Positions 25,792 to 34,104 of a DNA stretch of 49,537 bases are shown here, in pieces. Location: positions 1-49,537 of the forward strand of contig CAAGKD010000133.1 of the NCBI GenBank assembly GCA_900770335.1. Reading direction: 5' to 3'. The position numbers and the translations under genes are program-made. Numbering within the stretch: position 1 is the stretch's first letter; each line of letters opens with the position of its first letter. A model generated the notes under the pieces. The model saw nothing but the letters and a program-made list of their open reading frames with translations. It was not told the DNA's origin and ran no database searches. The stretch comes from an uncultured Sutterella sp. (GTDB taxonomy: Bacteria > Pseudomonadota > Gammaproteobacteria > Burkholderiales > Burkholderiaceae_F).

Positions 25792-26447
25792 TTCTTCTCT
25801 CCGGGCTGCACGCCGTAGGTTCGGAATTTCTCAATGACCCGCGCCATCTCGTCGGCGGGGATGAGCCGCGGCTCGCCGAGCGAGCGCACGACGCAGTACT
25901 GGCGCGCGAGATTCTCAACCTCCACGGCGAGGGCGAGGGCCTTCCCGAGCGTCGCGCCGATCGCGATCGAGCCGTGGTGCTCGAGCAGGCAGGCGTTCCT
26001 GCGCAAAAGCGCCCGGGCGGCCGCCTGCGCGAGCGCCTCGGTGCCGAAGGTCGCATAGGGTGCCACGTCGATCGAGTCTCCGCCTGCGGCCGCCACCATG
26101 TAGTGGAAGGCCGGAATCGGAAGGTTCTGGCAGGCGAGCGCCGTCGCGAAGCACGAGTGGCAGTGCACCGCCGCACCCGCGTCGGGCCGCGCGCGGTAGA
26201 TTGCCGCGTGCATGCCCCACTCCGAGCTCGGCAGCCGATCGCCCCGGACCGAGCCGTCCGAGAGGTCGATGAAGACGATGTCCCGAGGCTCGAGCCGCTC
26301 GTAGGGAATCCCCGTCGGCGTGATGAGAAAGCCCCCCTCGCACCGGACGGAGACGTTCCCGGACTTGTTGACGTTGATTCCGCGGCTGTTCATGCCGAGA
26401 GCCGTGTCGATGACGGCCCTTCGGAGGGCTTCTTCAGAGGCGTGCAT
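25788..26447 (-). CDS. Class II (zinc) aldolase, FucA-like; candidate 5-deoxyribulose/methylthioribulose-phosphate aldolase
   Basis: The 219-residue protein closely resembles L-fuculose-1-phosphate aldolase: KSGNVSVR phosphate loop, LITPTGIPYE, catalytic Glu76 in LPSSEW, zinc ligands His95 and His97 in HCHS, and His158 in LLEHHGSIAIG. Such enzymes cleave a ketose 1-phosphate to dihydroxyacetone phosphate and an aldehyde. The gene overlaps mtnA by 14 bp. In the known DHAP shunt and the DrdABI route, an MtnA-type isomerase hands 5-deoxyribulose-1-phosphate or methylthioribulose-1-phosphate to such an aldolase. That role is inferred from context; a fucose role is less likely because no fucose genes are present. 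Confidence 0.85.
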   Translation of the reverse strand: MHASEEALRRAVIDTALGMNSRGINVNKSGNVSVRCEGGFLITPTGIPYERLEPRDIVFIDLSDGSVRGDRLPSSEWGMHAAIYRARPDAGAAVHCHSCFATALACQNLPIPAFHYMVAAAGGDSIDVAPYATFGTEALAQAAARALLRRNACLLEHHGSIAIGATLGKALALAVEVENLARQYCVVRSLGEPRLIPADEMARVIEKFRTYGVQPGEKK

Positions 26448-27528
26448 TGGCGATCTGATCCTCGAAGGCCGCGGCGAGCTCGGTCGGCGCGAAGACGCCG
26501 CGCTCGGTGATGATGCCCGTAATGAAGCGGCAGTGCGTCACGTCGAAGGCCGGGTTGGCGGCCGACTCCTCGGGCGAGGCGAGCTGGACGGTAACGTCCT
26601 GCCCCGTGCGGTCGATGCCGCGCACGGAGAGCACCTCGGAGGGCGAGCGGTTCTCGATCGGAATCTCGCGCTTGCCGTCGTTGAGCCGCCAGTCGATCGT
26701 CGACGAGGGTGCGGCGACGTAGAACGGAATGTCGTTGTCCTTCGCGGCGAGCGCCTTGAGGTACGTGCCGATCTTGTTGGCCACGTCGCCGCGCCGGGTG
26801 ATGCGGTCCGCGCCGACGATGACGACGTCGACGTCGCCGTGCTGCATGAGCTGGCCGCCCGCGTTGTCCGCGATGATCGTGTGCGGAACGCCCTGCTGCG
26901 CGAGCTCCCAGGCCGTGAGGAGGCCCTGGTTGCGCGGGCGCGTCTCGTCAACCCAGACGTGCAGGGGCGTGCCCCGGTCGAAGGCGAAGTACACGGGCGA
27001 GAGCGCGGTGCCGTAGTCGACCGTGGCGAGCCACCCCGCGTTGCAGTGCGTGAGCACGTTCACCGGACGGCGGAGCCTGCGGTAGAGCGAGGCGATGATG
27101 CCCGCGCCGGCCTCGCCGATCGCCCGGCAGAGCGTCACGTCCTCCTGGGTGATCTCCTCGGCGAGCCTGAGGGCCGTCTCGGCGCGCAGCGCGGGCTCGC
27201 GCGGCAGAAGCGCGGCGAGCATGCGCTGCACGGCCCAGGAGAGGTTCACGGCTGTCGGACGGGCGTTGCGGATGCGCTCGGCCGCGGGGATGAGCGCGGC
27301 GTTCTCGGGATTCTCCTGAACGGCGAGCGCGACGGCCCAGGCGCCCGTAACGCCGATCAGGGGCGCGCCGCGCACCCGCATCGTCTCGATCGCCTCTACG
27401 CAGTCCCGCCAGTCGGAGAGCACGCGCTTCTCAAAGCGATAGGGCAGAAGCGTCTGGTCGATGATCTCGACGGCCCTGCCGCCTTCGAGCGGACGGATCG
27501 TCCGCGTGGGAATGCCGTCAACCTTCAT
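26434..27528 (-). CDS. mtnA: S-methyl-5-thioribose-1-phosphate isomerase (or 5-deoxyribose-1-phosphate isomerase)
   Basis: The 364-residue protein matches MtnA, which isomerises methylthioribose-1-phosphate to methylthioribulose-1-phosphate in salvage of 5'-methylthioadenosine. Conserved parts are MRVRGAPLIGVTGA, LTHCNAGWLAT with catalytic Cys162, and VGADRITRRGDVANKIGTY with catalytic Asp241. I start at the ATG at 27528; the longer upstream extension has no similarity. It is the first gene of a five-gene overlapping operon. The downstream genes of the standard methionine salvage pathway (mtnB dehydratase, mtnC, mtnD) are absent; an aldolase follows instead. Confidence 0.93.
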   Translation of the reverse strand: MKVDGIPTRTIRPLEGGRAVEIIDQTLLPYRFEKRVLSDWRDCVEAIETMRVRGAPLIGVTGAWAVALAVQENPENAALIPAAERIRNARPTAVNLSWAVQRMLAALLPREPALRAETALRLAEEITQEDVTLCRAIGEAGAGIIASLYRRLRRPVNVLTHCNAGWLATVDYGTALSPVYFAFDRGTPLHVWVDETRPRNQGLLTAWELAQQGVPHTIIADNAGGQLMQHGDVDVVIVGADRITRRGDVANKIGTYLKALAAKDNDIPFYVAAPSSTIDWRLNDGKREIPIENRSPSEVLSVRGIDRTGQDVTVQLASPEESAANPAFDVTHCRFITGIITERGVFAPTELAAAFEDQIANARL

Positions 27529-27705
27529 GAGAGGGAGTCTCCTTGGCTGTCTTTTCTTCTGATCCGCCGGATTCCGCCTACTGGCGGCCGGCCTTCCTAA
27601 GAGTTTAGCAAGGCGATGCGCGACGCTCATCGGGGCGGCTACACTTCAGGCACGCAAGCGAGCGCCCGACGGGCGCCCGAACACTCTCCGGCCGTCGATC
27701 CGAAC

Positions 27706-30519
27706 ATGCTCCGCCCCCCGCTTTCCGCCGCCCTCGCCCCGCGCTCGGTCGCCGTCATCGGCGCGAGCAGCCATCCCGCGAGCCGCGGGTATCACGTCTG
27801 GCGCTCCGTGAGCCTCTCGACGGGCCTCGCGAACCTTTGGCCGGTCAATCCCAAGTACCGCTTCGTCGACGAGCACCCGTGCTTTCCGGACGCGTCAAAG
27901 CTCCCCGCTGGCGCGATCGACCTCGCGATCCTGTGCGTGAGCCGCAAGCACCTCGCCCGGGCGCTCGACCGGCTCTCCCTCAATCCGCCGAAGGCGGTGC
28001 TCTTCGCGCCCCAGGAGGAGGGGCCGCTCTCGGACACAAGCGAGATCGCGGAGCTCACGCGCGCCGCCCGCGCGATGGGAGCGCGCCTCCTCGGCCCCAA
28101 CTCGATCGGCGTCGTCGCGCCGAGGATCGGCGTCAACGCGAGCTTCTGGCCGCGCATGCCCTCCGTCGGCGGCATCGCGCTCGTCGCGCAGTCGGCGATG
28201 ATCGCCACGGGCCTCATGGACGAGGCCGACGAGGCGGGCGCGGGCTTCTCCGCGGTCGTCAACACGGGGCTCGAGACGGACATCACCCTCGCGGAGTGCA
28301 TCGAGTGGTTCGCGCGGGACCGCTTCACGCGCGTCATCGCCGTTGAGGTCGCCGCGCTCAGGGATCCGCGCGCGTTCAGAAGCGCCCTGCGGGAGGCCGC
28401 CGCGGTCAAGCCCGTCGTCGTGCTGCGCCCCGGACCGGGCGCGGGCTACGCTGCGGACCGGCTCGCCGCAAGCCGCTTCGGCACGGATGCGGGCGACGAC
28501 CGCGCCTTCGACGCCCTCCTCGCCTCCGCGGGGGCTCTGCGCGTTCGCACGTACGAGGACTTCTGCGCCGCGGCGGCGGCCTTCTCCGCGGGAACCTCCC
28601 CCGCAGGCGGCCGCGCCGCGATCATCGCCAACGGCAGCGGCGTCGCCGCGCTCGCCGCGAATGCGGCCGACGCCGCGGGGATCCGGCTCGGCAGACTCTC
28701 CAACCGCACGATCCAGACGCTGCACAAGGCGCATCCGGGCGAGCGCATCCCGGTCAACCCCGTCGTCATCGGCGCGGGCGCGCCCGGCGAGCGCTTCGCC
28801 GCGACGCTCGCGACGGTGCTCGAGGACCCCGGCGTCGACGGCGCCTGCGTCGTCGTGGGGCCGAGCCCCTTCTCCGCGCTTGATCCGACGGTGACGGAGA
28901 TCGCCCGGGCCGCGATGAAGACCTACAAACCCGTCTTCATCTCCTGGATCTCCGGCCGGGGCACCCCGGCCGTCCGCCGGCAGCTCGACGCCCTGCCGGA
29001 CTCCCGCCTCATCGCGATCCGCTCCCCCGAGCTCGCCATGCGCGCCTTCGGCCTGCTCGCCGAGCGCGCGCGGCGGCTCGAGTCGCTTCGGCGTCCGCCC
29101 GCGGCGAAGCGGGGCCGCATCAGCGCCGAGTCGCTCACCAAGATCCGCGTGCTCTGCGCCCGGGCGCTCGAGTCCGGACGACATCTTCTGAAGCCCTGGG
29201 AGATCCGGGCGCTCGTCGAGGCGCTCGGACTGCGCCCCGTTCCGGCAAGGCTCGTGAGAACCCTCGAGGAAGCGCAGAAGGCGGCGCGGGATATCGGGTT
29301 TCCCGTGGCGATCAAGTCCGCCGATCCGGCCTGCGGAAGCCGCAGCGCCGCAGGCCTTGTGCTCCTCTCGATCGGCACGCCCGAGGAGCTCGCTGCAAGC
29401 TGGGAGACGCTCCAGACGCGGCTCGCCGAGCTCGAGCACCTCAAGCGCGCCGGAGACGTCCTCGTCGAGCGGATGATCCCCCATTCGCTCGAGCGCGAGC
29501 TTCGCCTCGGCATCCGTCTTGACGCGGTGCTCGGCCCCGTCGTCGAGTTCGGCGGCGTCGGCCTCGCCTCGTCCCTTTTCGGCGACGTCGCGGTGGGACT
29601 GCCGCCCCTCACGCTCGCCGACGCCGAGCGCATCGCCCGCGAACCTCGCGTCTCGCTCGCGCTCTCGGAATACCGCGGCATGCCCGAGATCCGCTGGCAG
29701 ACGCTCACGCAGGCCCTCATCTCCCTGGCGGACCTCGCCGCGGCGGTGCCCGCCGTCCGGGAGCTCAGGCTCGAACCAGTCGTCCCGGAGGGAGACAGGC
29801 TCACGGTGCTCGACGCCTCGGCGGCCCTCTATGACGCTCCGCTTGAGCCCGACCGAACGTTCCGCCATCTCGCGATCCGCCCGCCAGCGATCGGCCGCGA
29901 GGAGGCGTTCACGGCGAAGGGGGGGGCGCGCTTCACGCTGCGCGCGCTCACCGAGGACGACCACCCGCTCCTCAGGGACTTCATCACGACGCTCTCGGAG
30001 TCGTCCTTCTACTACCGCTTCCACACTTCCGCGGCGCTCTCCGAGGAGCGCATCGCCGCGATGTGCCGTCCGGACTGGTCCCGGGGCGGCGCCTGGGCGC
30101 TCGTTGAGGAGACGCCCGAGGGCGAGTCGATCGCCGCGTCGGGACGCTGGTCGCGGCTCGGCGCCGCGCAGGAGGACGAAGCGGAGTTCGGCCTCGCCAC
30201 GCGCGACTCGCGCCAGCGCCTCGGCCTCGCAAGGCGCCTTCTCGCCAAGCTTGAGGCGGAGGCCGCGGCCGAGGGGTGCGTGCGCATCAGCGGCTTCGTC
30301 CTCCCCGGGAACGACCCCATGGAGGCCTTCATGCGCTCCGAAGGGTACGCGCCCGACGCCGAGACGCCCGACGCCGCCGGCGCGCGCCGCTGGTCCCGGA
30401 CGATCCCGCGCGGCGAGGCTGGCCCGCAGGCGAAGTCTGAGCGGCTCGAGCGCAGCACAAGCGCCTCGAAACGCAGGACAATTGCGCCGTCACCAATTCA
30501 TCCGGACTTCCATCCATGA
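27706..30519 (+). CDS. PatZ-like protein: NDP-forming acyl-CoA synthetase domain fused to GNAT acetyltransferase
   Basis: The 937-residue protein has a CoA-binding Rossmann region (SVAVIGASSHPASRG near the start, about 10-130), a succinyl-CoA-ligase-like region (about 150-450), an ATP-grasp half (about 490-700, with FPVAIKSADPACGSRSAAGLVL) and a C-terminal GNAT domain (about 755-905, with FTLRALTEDDHPLLRDF and SSFYYRFHT). E. coli PatZ/YfiQ has this order and acetylates lysines, for example to inactivate acetyl-CoA synthetase. I chose the ATG at 27706, just before the CoA-binding domain; an in-frame ATG at 27616 adds 30 residues without similarity. It overlaps the crotonase gene by 4 bp and diverges from mtnA. 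Confidence 0.87.
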   Translation: MLRPPLSAALAPRSVAVIGASSHPASRGYHVWRSVSLSTGLANLWPVNPKYRFVDEHPCFPDASKLPAGAIDLAILCVSRKHLARALDRLSLNPPKAVLFAPQEEGPLSDTSEIAELTRAARAMGARLLGPNSIGVVAPRIGVNASFWPRMPSVGGIALVAQSAMIATGLMDEADEAGAGFSAVVNTGLETDITLAECIEWFARDRFTRVIAVEVAALRDPRAFRSALREAAAVKPVVVLRPGPGAGYAADRLAASRFGTDAGDDRAFDALLASAGALRVRTYEDFCAAAAAFSAGTSPAGGRAAIIANGSGVAALAANAADAAGIRLGRLSNRTIQTLHKAHPGERIPVNPVVIGAGAPGERFAATLATVLEDPGVDGACVVVGPSPFSALDPTVTEIARAAMKTYKPVFISWISGRGTPAVRRQLDALPDSRLIAIRSPELAMRAFGLLAERARRLESLRRPPAAKRGRISAESLTKIRVLCARALESGRHLLKPWEIRALVEALGLRPVPARLVRTLEEAQKAARDIGFPVAIKSADPACGSRSAAGLVLLSIGTPEELAASWETLQTRLAELEHLKRAGDVLVERMIPHSLERELRLGIRLDAVLGPVVEFGGVGLASSLFGDVAVGLPPLTLADAERIAREPRVSLALSEYRGMPEIRWQTLTQALISLADLAAAVPAVRELRLEPVVPEGDRLTVLDASAALYDAPLEPDRTFRHLAIRPPAIGREEAFTAKGGARFTLRALTEDDHPLLRDFITTLSESSFYYRFHTSAALSEERIAAMCRPDWSRGGAWALVEETPEGESIAASGRWSRLGAAQEDEAEFGLATRDSRQRLGLARRLLAKLEAEAAAEGCVRISGFVLPGNDPMEAFMRSEGYAPDAETPDAAGARRWSRTIPRGEAGPQAKSERLERSTSASKRRTIAPSPIHPDFHP

Positions 30520-31277
30520 GCATCCAGACCTCGCTTCAGTACGGCATCCTGCACCTCACGCTCGACCGCAAGGAGCGCCGCAACGCGCTCACCGCGGACA
30601 TGCTCCGCACGCTCGCGCAGGCGCTCAACGACGCAGCCGCGGACCCCAAGGTCCGCGTCGTCCTGCTCAAGGCCGCCGGCTCGGTCTTCTGCGCAGGCGC
30701 GGACCTCGAGGAGACGCTCCGCACGCCCGAGGCCGTCGACGAGGCCGCCGTCGCCTACTTCGACGCGCTCGCGAAGTTCCCCAAGCCCGTCATCGCCGAG
30801 GTGAGCGGCCCCTGCGTGGGCGAAGGATTCATCACGCTTCTTTACTGCGACCTCGTCTACGCGGGCGCCCACGCGCTCTTCTCGCTCCCGACGGTCGCGC
30901 TCGCGCGCACGCCCCGGTTCGGATCGGCCTCGATCATCACCGCCGCCGCGGGCTATCCGAAGGCCGCCGAAAAGCTCCTGCTTTCCGAGCCCATCAGCGC
31001 CGACGAGGCCGAGGCGATGCGCCTCATCACCCGCGTCGTCGATGACGAGCAGCTTGAGAGCGTCGTCGCCGCCAAGACCGCGCGCCTCGCCGTCCTGCCG
31101 CCCCTCGCAGTCGCCGGCACCAAGGCGGCGCTGCGCGCCGCGCGCGACCGCGTGACCGAGGGCGTCTCCGACTTCGAGGAGGAGATCTTCCGCCGCCAGG
31201 CCGCCACGCCCGAAGCCGCCGAAGCGCTCAAAGCGTTCCTTGAGGGCAGGAAGCCCGTCTTCCAGTCCGAAGAGTGA
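30516..31277 (+). CDS. Enoyl-CoA hydratase/isomerase-family protein with atypical active site
   Basis: The 253-residue crotonase-fold protein has the first oxyanion block FCAGADLEE and the second loop SGPCVGEGF. The positions that usually carry catalytic glutamates are altered: FSLPTVALARTPRFGS replaces the usual PE..LG..P pattern, and the isomerase-type PEF reads PRF. Canonical hydratase or delta-isomerase activity is therefore doubtful, though CoA-thioester binding is likely. The ATG overlaps the stop of the PatZ-like gene, so the two are translationally coupled. Its stop is followed immediately by an NtrC-like site of the next operon. Confidence 0.82.
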   Translation: MSIQTSLQYGILHLTLDRKERRNALTADMLRTLAQALNDAAADPKVRVVLLKAAGSVFCAGADLEETLRTPEAVDEAAVAYFDALAKFPKPVIAEVSGPCVGEGFITLLYCDLVYAGAHALFSLPTVALARTPRFGSASIITAAAGYPKAAEKLLLSEPISADEAEAMRLITRVVDDEQLESVVAAKTARLAVLPPLAVAGTKAALRAARDRVTEGVSDFEEEIFRRQAATPEAAEALKAFLEGRKPVFQSEE

Positions 31278-31294
31278 TGCACACATCTAGTGCA
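31278..31294 (+). promoter_or_regulatory. NtrC-like enhancer site
   Basis: TGCACACATCTAGTGCA has both NtrC half-sites, TGCAC and GTGCA, at the consensus 7-bp spacing. It begins directly after the crotonase stop codon and 140 bp upstream of a sigma-54 promoter. An overlapping dyad GTGCA-TAT-TGCAC (31290-31302) follows. Assigning it to NtrC is inferred from pattern and context. Confidence 0.6.
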
Positions 31295-31317
31295 TATTGC
31301 ACCATCATTGATCACAC

Positions 31318-31350
31318 AAGGCTCCCAGGGCGTCCCACGGAGCCTTTTTC
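31318..31350 (+). terminator. Terminator after the PatZ-crotonase unit
   Basis: Arms AAGGCTCC (31318-31325) and GGAGCCTT (31339-31346) are followed by a T run. It separates the upstream unit from the importer operon and lies between the NtrC-like site and the sigma-54 promoter. Confidence 0.85.
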
Positions 31351-31417
31351 ATGCATCACCGCTTGAAAAGCGGCATCTACGCGCATCCCGACGGCTTTCT
31401 CATCGATGCGAGGCCAT

Positions 31418-31433
31418 TGGCACGGTGATTGCT
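31418..31433 (+). promoter_or_regulatory. Sigma-54 promoter of the amino-acid importer operon
   Basis: TGGCACGGTGATTGCT matches the sigma-54 consensus TGGCACG-N4-TTGC(A/T) at every defined position; the extended minus-24 reads TTGGCACG. Transcription should start near 31445, about 75 bp before the binding-protein ATG. The sigma factor itself (rpoN) is encoded at 40190. Confidence 0.85.
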
Positions 31434-31520
31434 CCCTTCTCAATCAAGAGACGCATCGCCTCCCCGCTTCCGCAGGAGCTGCGAATCAGATGTCTTCACC
31501 TCAGAGATCAGGAGCCGGAT

Positions 31521-32429
31521 ATGTTCAAGATTTCCCGCCGCACGGCCGTCGCCGCCGCCACATGCCTTCTCGCCTCCGCCGTCGCCGCCTCGGCCGGCGC
31601 AGCCGAACTCACGGGCACGCTCAAGAAGGTTCAGGAATCGGGCTCCATCACGCTCGGCTATCGCGAGAGCTCCGTCCCGTTCTCGTACCTCAACTCCGAT
31701 GGCAAGCCCGTCGGCTACGCCTTCACGGTCTGCCGCCGCGTCGCTGACGCTGTTCAGAAGGAGCTCGGCCTCACCAAGCTCGACATCAAGTATCAGGCCG
31801 TCACGTCCGCCAACCGCATCCCGCTCATCCAGAACGGCACGGTCGACATCGAGTGCGGCTCCACCACGAACTCCCTCAAGCGCCAGAAGGAGGCCGCCTT
31901 CTCGACGAGCTACTTCGGCATCCAGGTGACCGCCGCCGTCTGGAAGTCCGCGGGCATCAAGAAGCTCGAGGATCTCAACGGCAAGACGATCGCCCTCACC
32001 TCCGGCACGACCGCCGTCGCCCTCGTCAAGGACTTCGAGAAGAAGAACGGCTTCAAGTTCCGCTACCTGATGACGAAGGACTTCGCCGAATCGATGCAGC
32101 TCGTCGCCAAGAAGCGCGCCGACGCCTTCGTGATCGACGACGTCCTGCTCGCCGGCCAGATCTCCAACCTCCCGAACCCCGAGGACTTCGAGATCGTCGA
32201 CGCGGCGCTCTCCGTCGAACCCTACGGCGCGATGTTCCGTAAGGACGACCCGCAGTTCAAGGCCGTCGTCGACAAGACCGTCACCGACATGATCACCTCG
32301 GGCGAGCTCAGCAAGCTCTACACGCAGTGGTTCGAGTCGCCGATTCCGCCCAAGAGCTCGAACCTCAACTTCAAGATGAACAGCTACACCAAGGAACTCT
32401 TCGCCAACCCGAGCGACAAGGGCATCTGA
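31521..32429 (+). CDS. gltI: Glutamate/aspartate-type ABC transporter substrate-binding protein (GltI-like)
   Basis: The 302-residue periplasmic protein has a signal peptide (about 1-28) and the bacterial extracellular solute-binding family 3 fold. GltI-type blocks are SITLGYRESSVPFSYLN, GYAFTVCRRVADAVQ, SANRIPLIQNGTVDIECGSTTN and FIDD-like VIDDVLLAGQ. It should capture acidic amino acids and deliver them to the permeases encoded next. The ATG at 31521 has AGGAG eight bases upstream. It is the first gene of gltIJKL and is preceded by a sigma-54 promoter, so supply of nitrogen probably controls it. Confidence 0.92.
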   Translation: MFKISRRTAVAAATCLLASAVAASAGAAELTGTLKKVQESGSITLGYRESSVPFSYLNSDGKPVGYAFTVCRRVADAVQKELGLTKLDIKYQAVTSANRIPLIQNGTVDIECGSTTNSLKRQKEAAFSTSYFGIQVTAAVWKSAGIKKLEDLNGKTIALTSGTTAVALVKDFEKKNGFKFRYLMTKDFAESMQLVAKKRADAFVIDDVLLAGQISNLPNPEDFEIVDAALSVEPYGAMFRKDDPQFKAVVDKTVTDMITSGELSKLYTQWFESPIPPKSSNLNFKMNSYTKELFANPSDKGI

Positions 32430-32457
32430 CCCGACCGTCTCTGAAGGCCTGCCTTGA

Positions 32458-32498
32458 ATCCCGGGCGCGGCTTGCTAGCACTTGGCTGCGTCCGGGAT
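32458..32498 (+). other. Stem-loop between binding-protein and permease genes
   Basis: ATCCCGG (32458-32464) pairs with CCGGGAT (32492-32498) across a 27-nt loop, followed by a pyrimidine stretch. It lies in the 167-bp gap after gltI. Stem-loops here often stabilise the binding-protein message or reduce read-through; both roles are inferred. No promoter is evident in the rest of the gap. Confidence 0.4.
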
Positions 32499-32596
32499 CT
32501 TCTTCCCCAAACGTCACAGACCCCCGGCCCGATTCACGCCTGGCGTCCGCAAGGACGCTCTCCCCGGCGCGACGGGACACAAAAGAGGAATTCGTC

Positions 32597-33331
32597 ATGG
32601 CGCTCAATTTCAGCCTGGACTCGCTCTTCGAGCAGTCCCTTCTCACGGACGACCCTTGGTGGCGCTACATCCTTGACGGCGCCGGCTGGACGATCGGCCT
32701 CACCGTCGCGGCCTTCGCGCTCGCGCTCGTGCTCGGCATCATCGTCGGCACGCTGCGCACGGGCCCGAGCAAGGTGATCCGCGGCCTGTGCGAGGCGTGG
32801 ATCGAGCTTTTCCGCAACATCCCGCTCATCGTCCAGATCTTCATCTGGTACTTCGTCGTGCCCGAGCTCGTGCCCTGGTACAAGGACTGGCTCATCGAGG
32901 CCGATCCGGCCGTCGGTCAGTTCGTCACGGCCTTCCTGTGCATGGGGCTCTTCACCTCGTCGCGAATCGCCGAGCAGGTCCGCTCGGGCATCTCGTCGAT
33001 CCCGAAGGGGCTGCCCAACGCCGCACGCGCTCTGGGCTTCACTACGGTGCAGGCTTACGTCCAGGTCATCCTCCCGATGGCCATGCGACTCATCGTCCCG
33101 CCGCTCACGAGCGAGGCGATGAACCTCGTCAAGAACACCGCCGTCGCCATGACGATCGGACTCCCTGAGCTCACGATGCGCGCCAACGAGATGGGCGAGA
33201 ACACCTTCACGTTCTTCGCCGCCTATCTCTGGGCCACGCTCATCTACATCGTGATCGCCCTCTTCGTGAACCGGCTCATGGCCTGGGTCGAGGCGAAGAG
33301 CGTCATCCCCGGCTTCATCGCCGCCCGCTGA
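32597..33331 (+). CDS. gltJ: Amino-acid ABC transporter permease (GltJ-like)
   Basis: The 244-residue inner-membrane protein has about five helices and the polar amino-acid permease pattern: WTIGLTVAAFALALVLGIIVGTLR at the N-terminal side, FRNIPLIVQIFIWYFVVPE, and the ATPase-contacting EAA loop around IPKGLPNAARALGFTTVQAYVQVILPMA. It pairs with the next gene as a heterodimer. The ATG at 32597 follows GAGGA; the longer upstream extension covers the stem-loop region and has no similarity. Confidence 0.93.
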   Translation: MALNFSLDSLFEQSLLTDDPWWRYILDGAGWTIGLTVAAFALALVLGIIVGTLRTGPSKVIRGLCEAWIELFRNIPLIVQIFIWYFVVPELVPWYKDWLIEADPAVGQFVTAFLCMGLFTSSRIAEQVRSGISSIPKGLPNAARALGFTTVQAYVQVILPMAMRLIVPPLTSEAMNLVKNTAVAMTIGLPELTMRANEMGENTFTFFAAYLWATLIYIVIALFVNRLMAWVEAKSVIPGFIAAR

Positions 33332-33342
33332 GGAGTTCCGCC

Positions 33343-34029
33343 ATGTCCGTCGACTTTTCCTCGATCTCCGGCTCGGTTGACTTCCTGCTCGCCGGCGCGG
33401 GCTACACGATCGAGCTCACCGCCATCACCGCCGTGCTCGGCCTCGCCCTGGGCACGCTCCTCGCCCTCGCGCGCCTCTCCTCGATCGGATGGCTCTCCGC
33501 GGCCGCGAAGCTCTACATCAACTTCATGCGCGCGGTTCCGCTCGTCCTCGTGCTCTTCTGGTTCTTCCTGCTGATGCCCGAGGTGCTGCGCTTCGCGCTC
33601 GGTCTCGACCATCCCGTGATGATCGGCGCCAACCTCACGGCCATCATCACCTTCGTGCTCTTCGAGGCCGCGTACTTCGCCGAGATCATGCGCGCGGGCA
33701 TCCAGTCGGTCAGCCGCGGGCAGTTCTTCGCCGCCACCGGCCTCGGCCTCACGTACGGCCAGACGATGCGCTACGTGATCCTCCCCCAGGCCGTGCGCAA
33801 CATGCTCCCCGTTCTCCTCACCCAGACGATCATCCTCTTCCAGGACACCAGCCTCGTCTACGTGATCAGCGGCAGCGACTTCATGGGAGCCGTCGTCAAG
33901 ATCGCCCAGCGCGACGGGCAGCTCGTTTTGATGTACTCTTTCGCAGCCGTCTGCTACCTGGCAGTCTCGCTCTCGCTCTCCATGCTCATCCGCCGCCTGC
34001 AGGCAAGGATGGCCATCGCATCGCGCTGA
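33343..34029 (+). CDS. gltK: Amino-acid ABC transporter permease (GltK-like)
   Basis: The 228-residue permease carries the same family pattern as its partner: YTIELTAITAVLGLALGTLLALAR, FMRAVPLVLVLFWFFLL, and an EAA loop at VSRGQFFAATGLGLTYGQTMRYVILPQA. It starts 11 bp after gltJ with a GAGGAG ribosome site. With GltJ it forms the membrane channel of the importer. Confidence 0.93.
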   Translation: MSVDFSSISGSVDFLLAGAGYTIELTAITAVLGLALGTLLALARLSSIGWLSAAAKLYINFMRAVPLVLVLFWFFLLMPEVLRFALGLDHPVMIGANLTAIITFVLFEAAYFAEIMRAGIQSVSRGQFFAATGLGLTYGQTMRYVILPQAVRNMLPVLLTQTIILFQDTSLVYVISGSDFMGAVVKIAQRDGQLVLMYSFAAVCYLAVSLSLSMLIRRLQARMAIASR

Positions 34030-34104
34030 GCGCCCGGCGCGCACTTCCGGCGCTCAGCCACAGAAGAACAGGAAAGGGCCCAGCCCCGATAAGGATCCAT
34101 CCCC

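Noticed and set aside
27895..30024. A 709-codon minus-strand open frame opposite the PatZ-like gene
   Set aside because: Composition typical of an antisense shadow, no domain visible.
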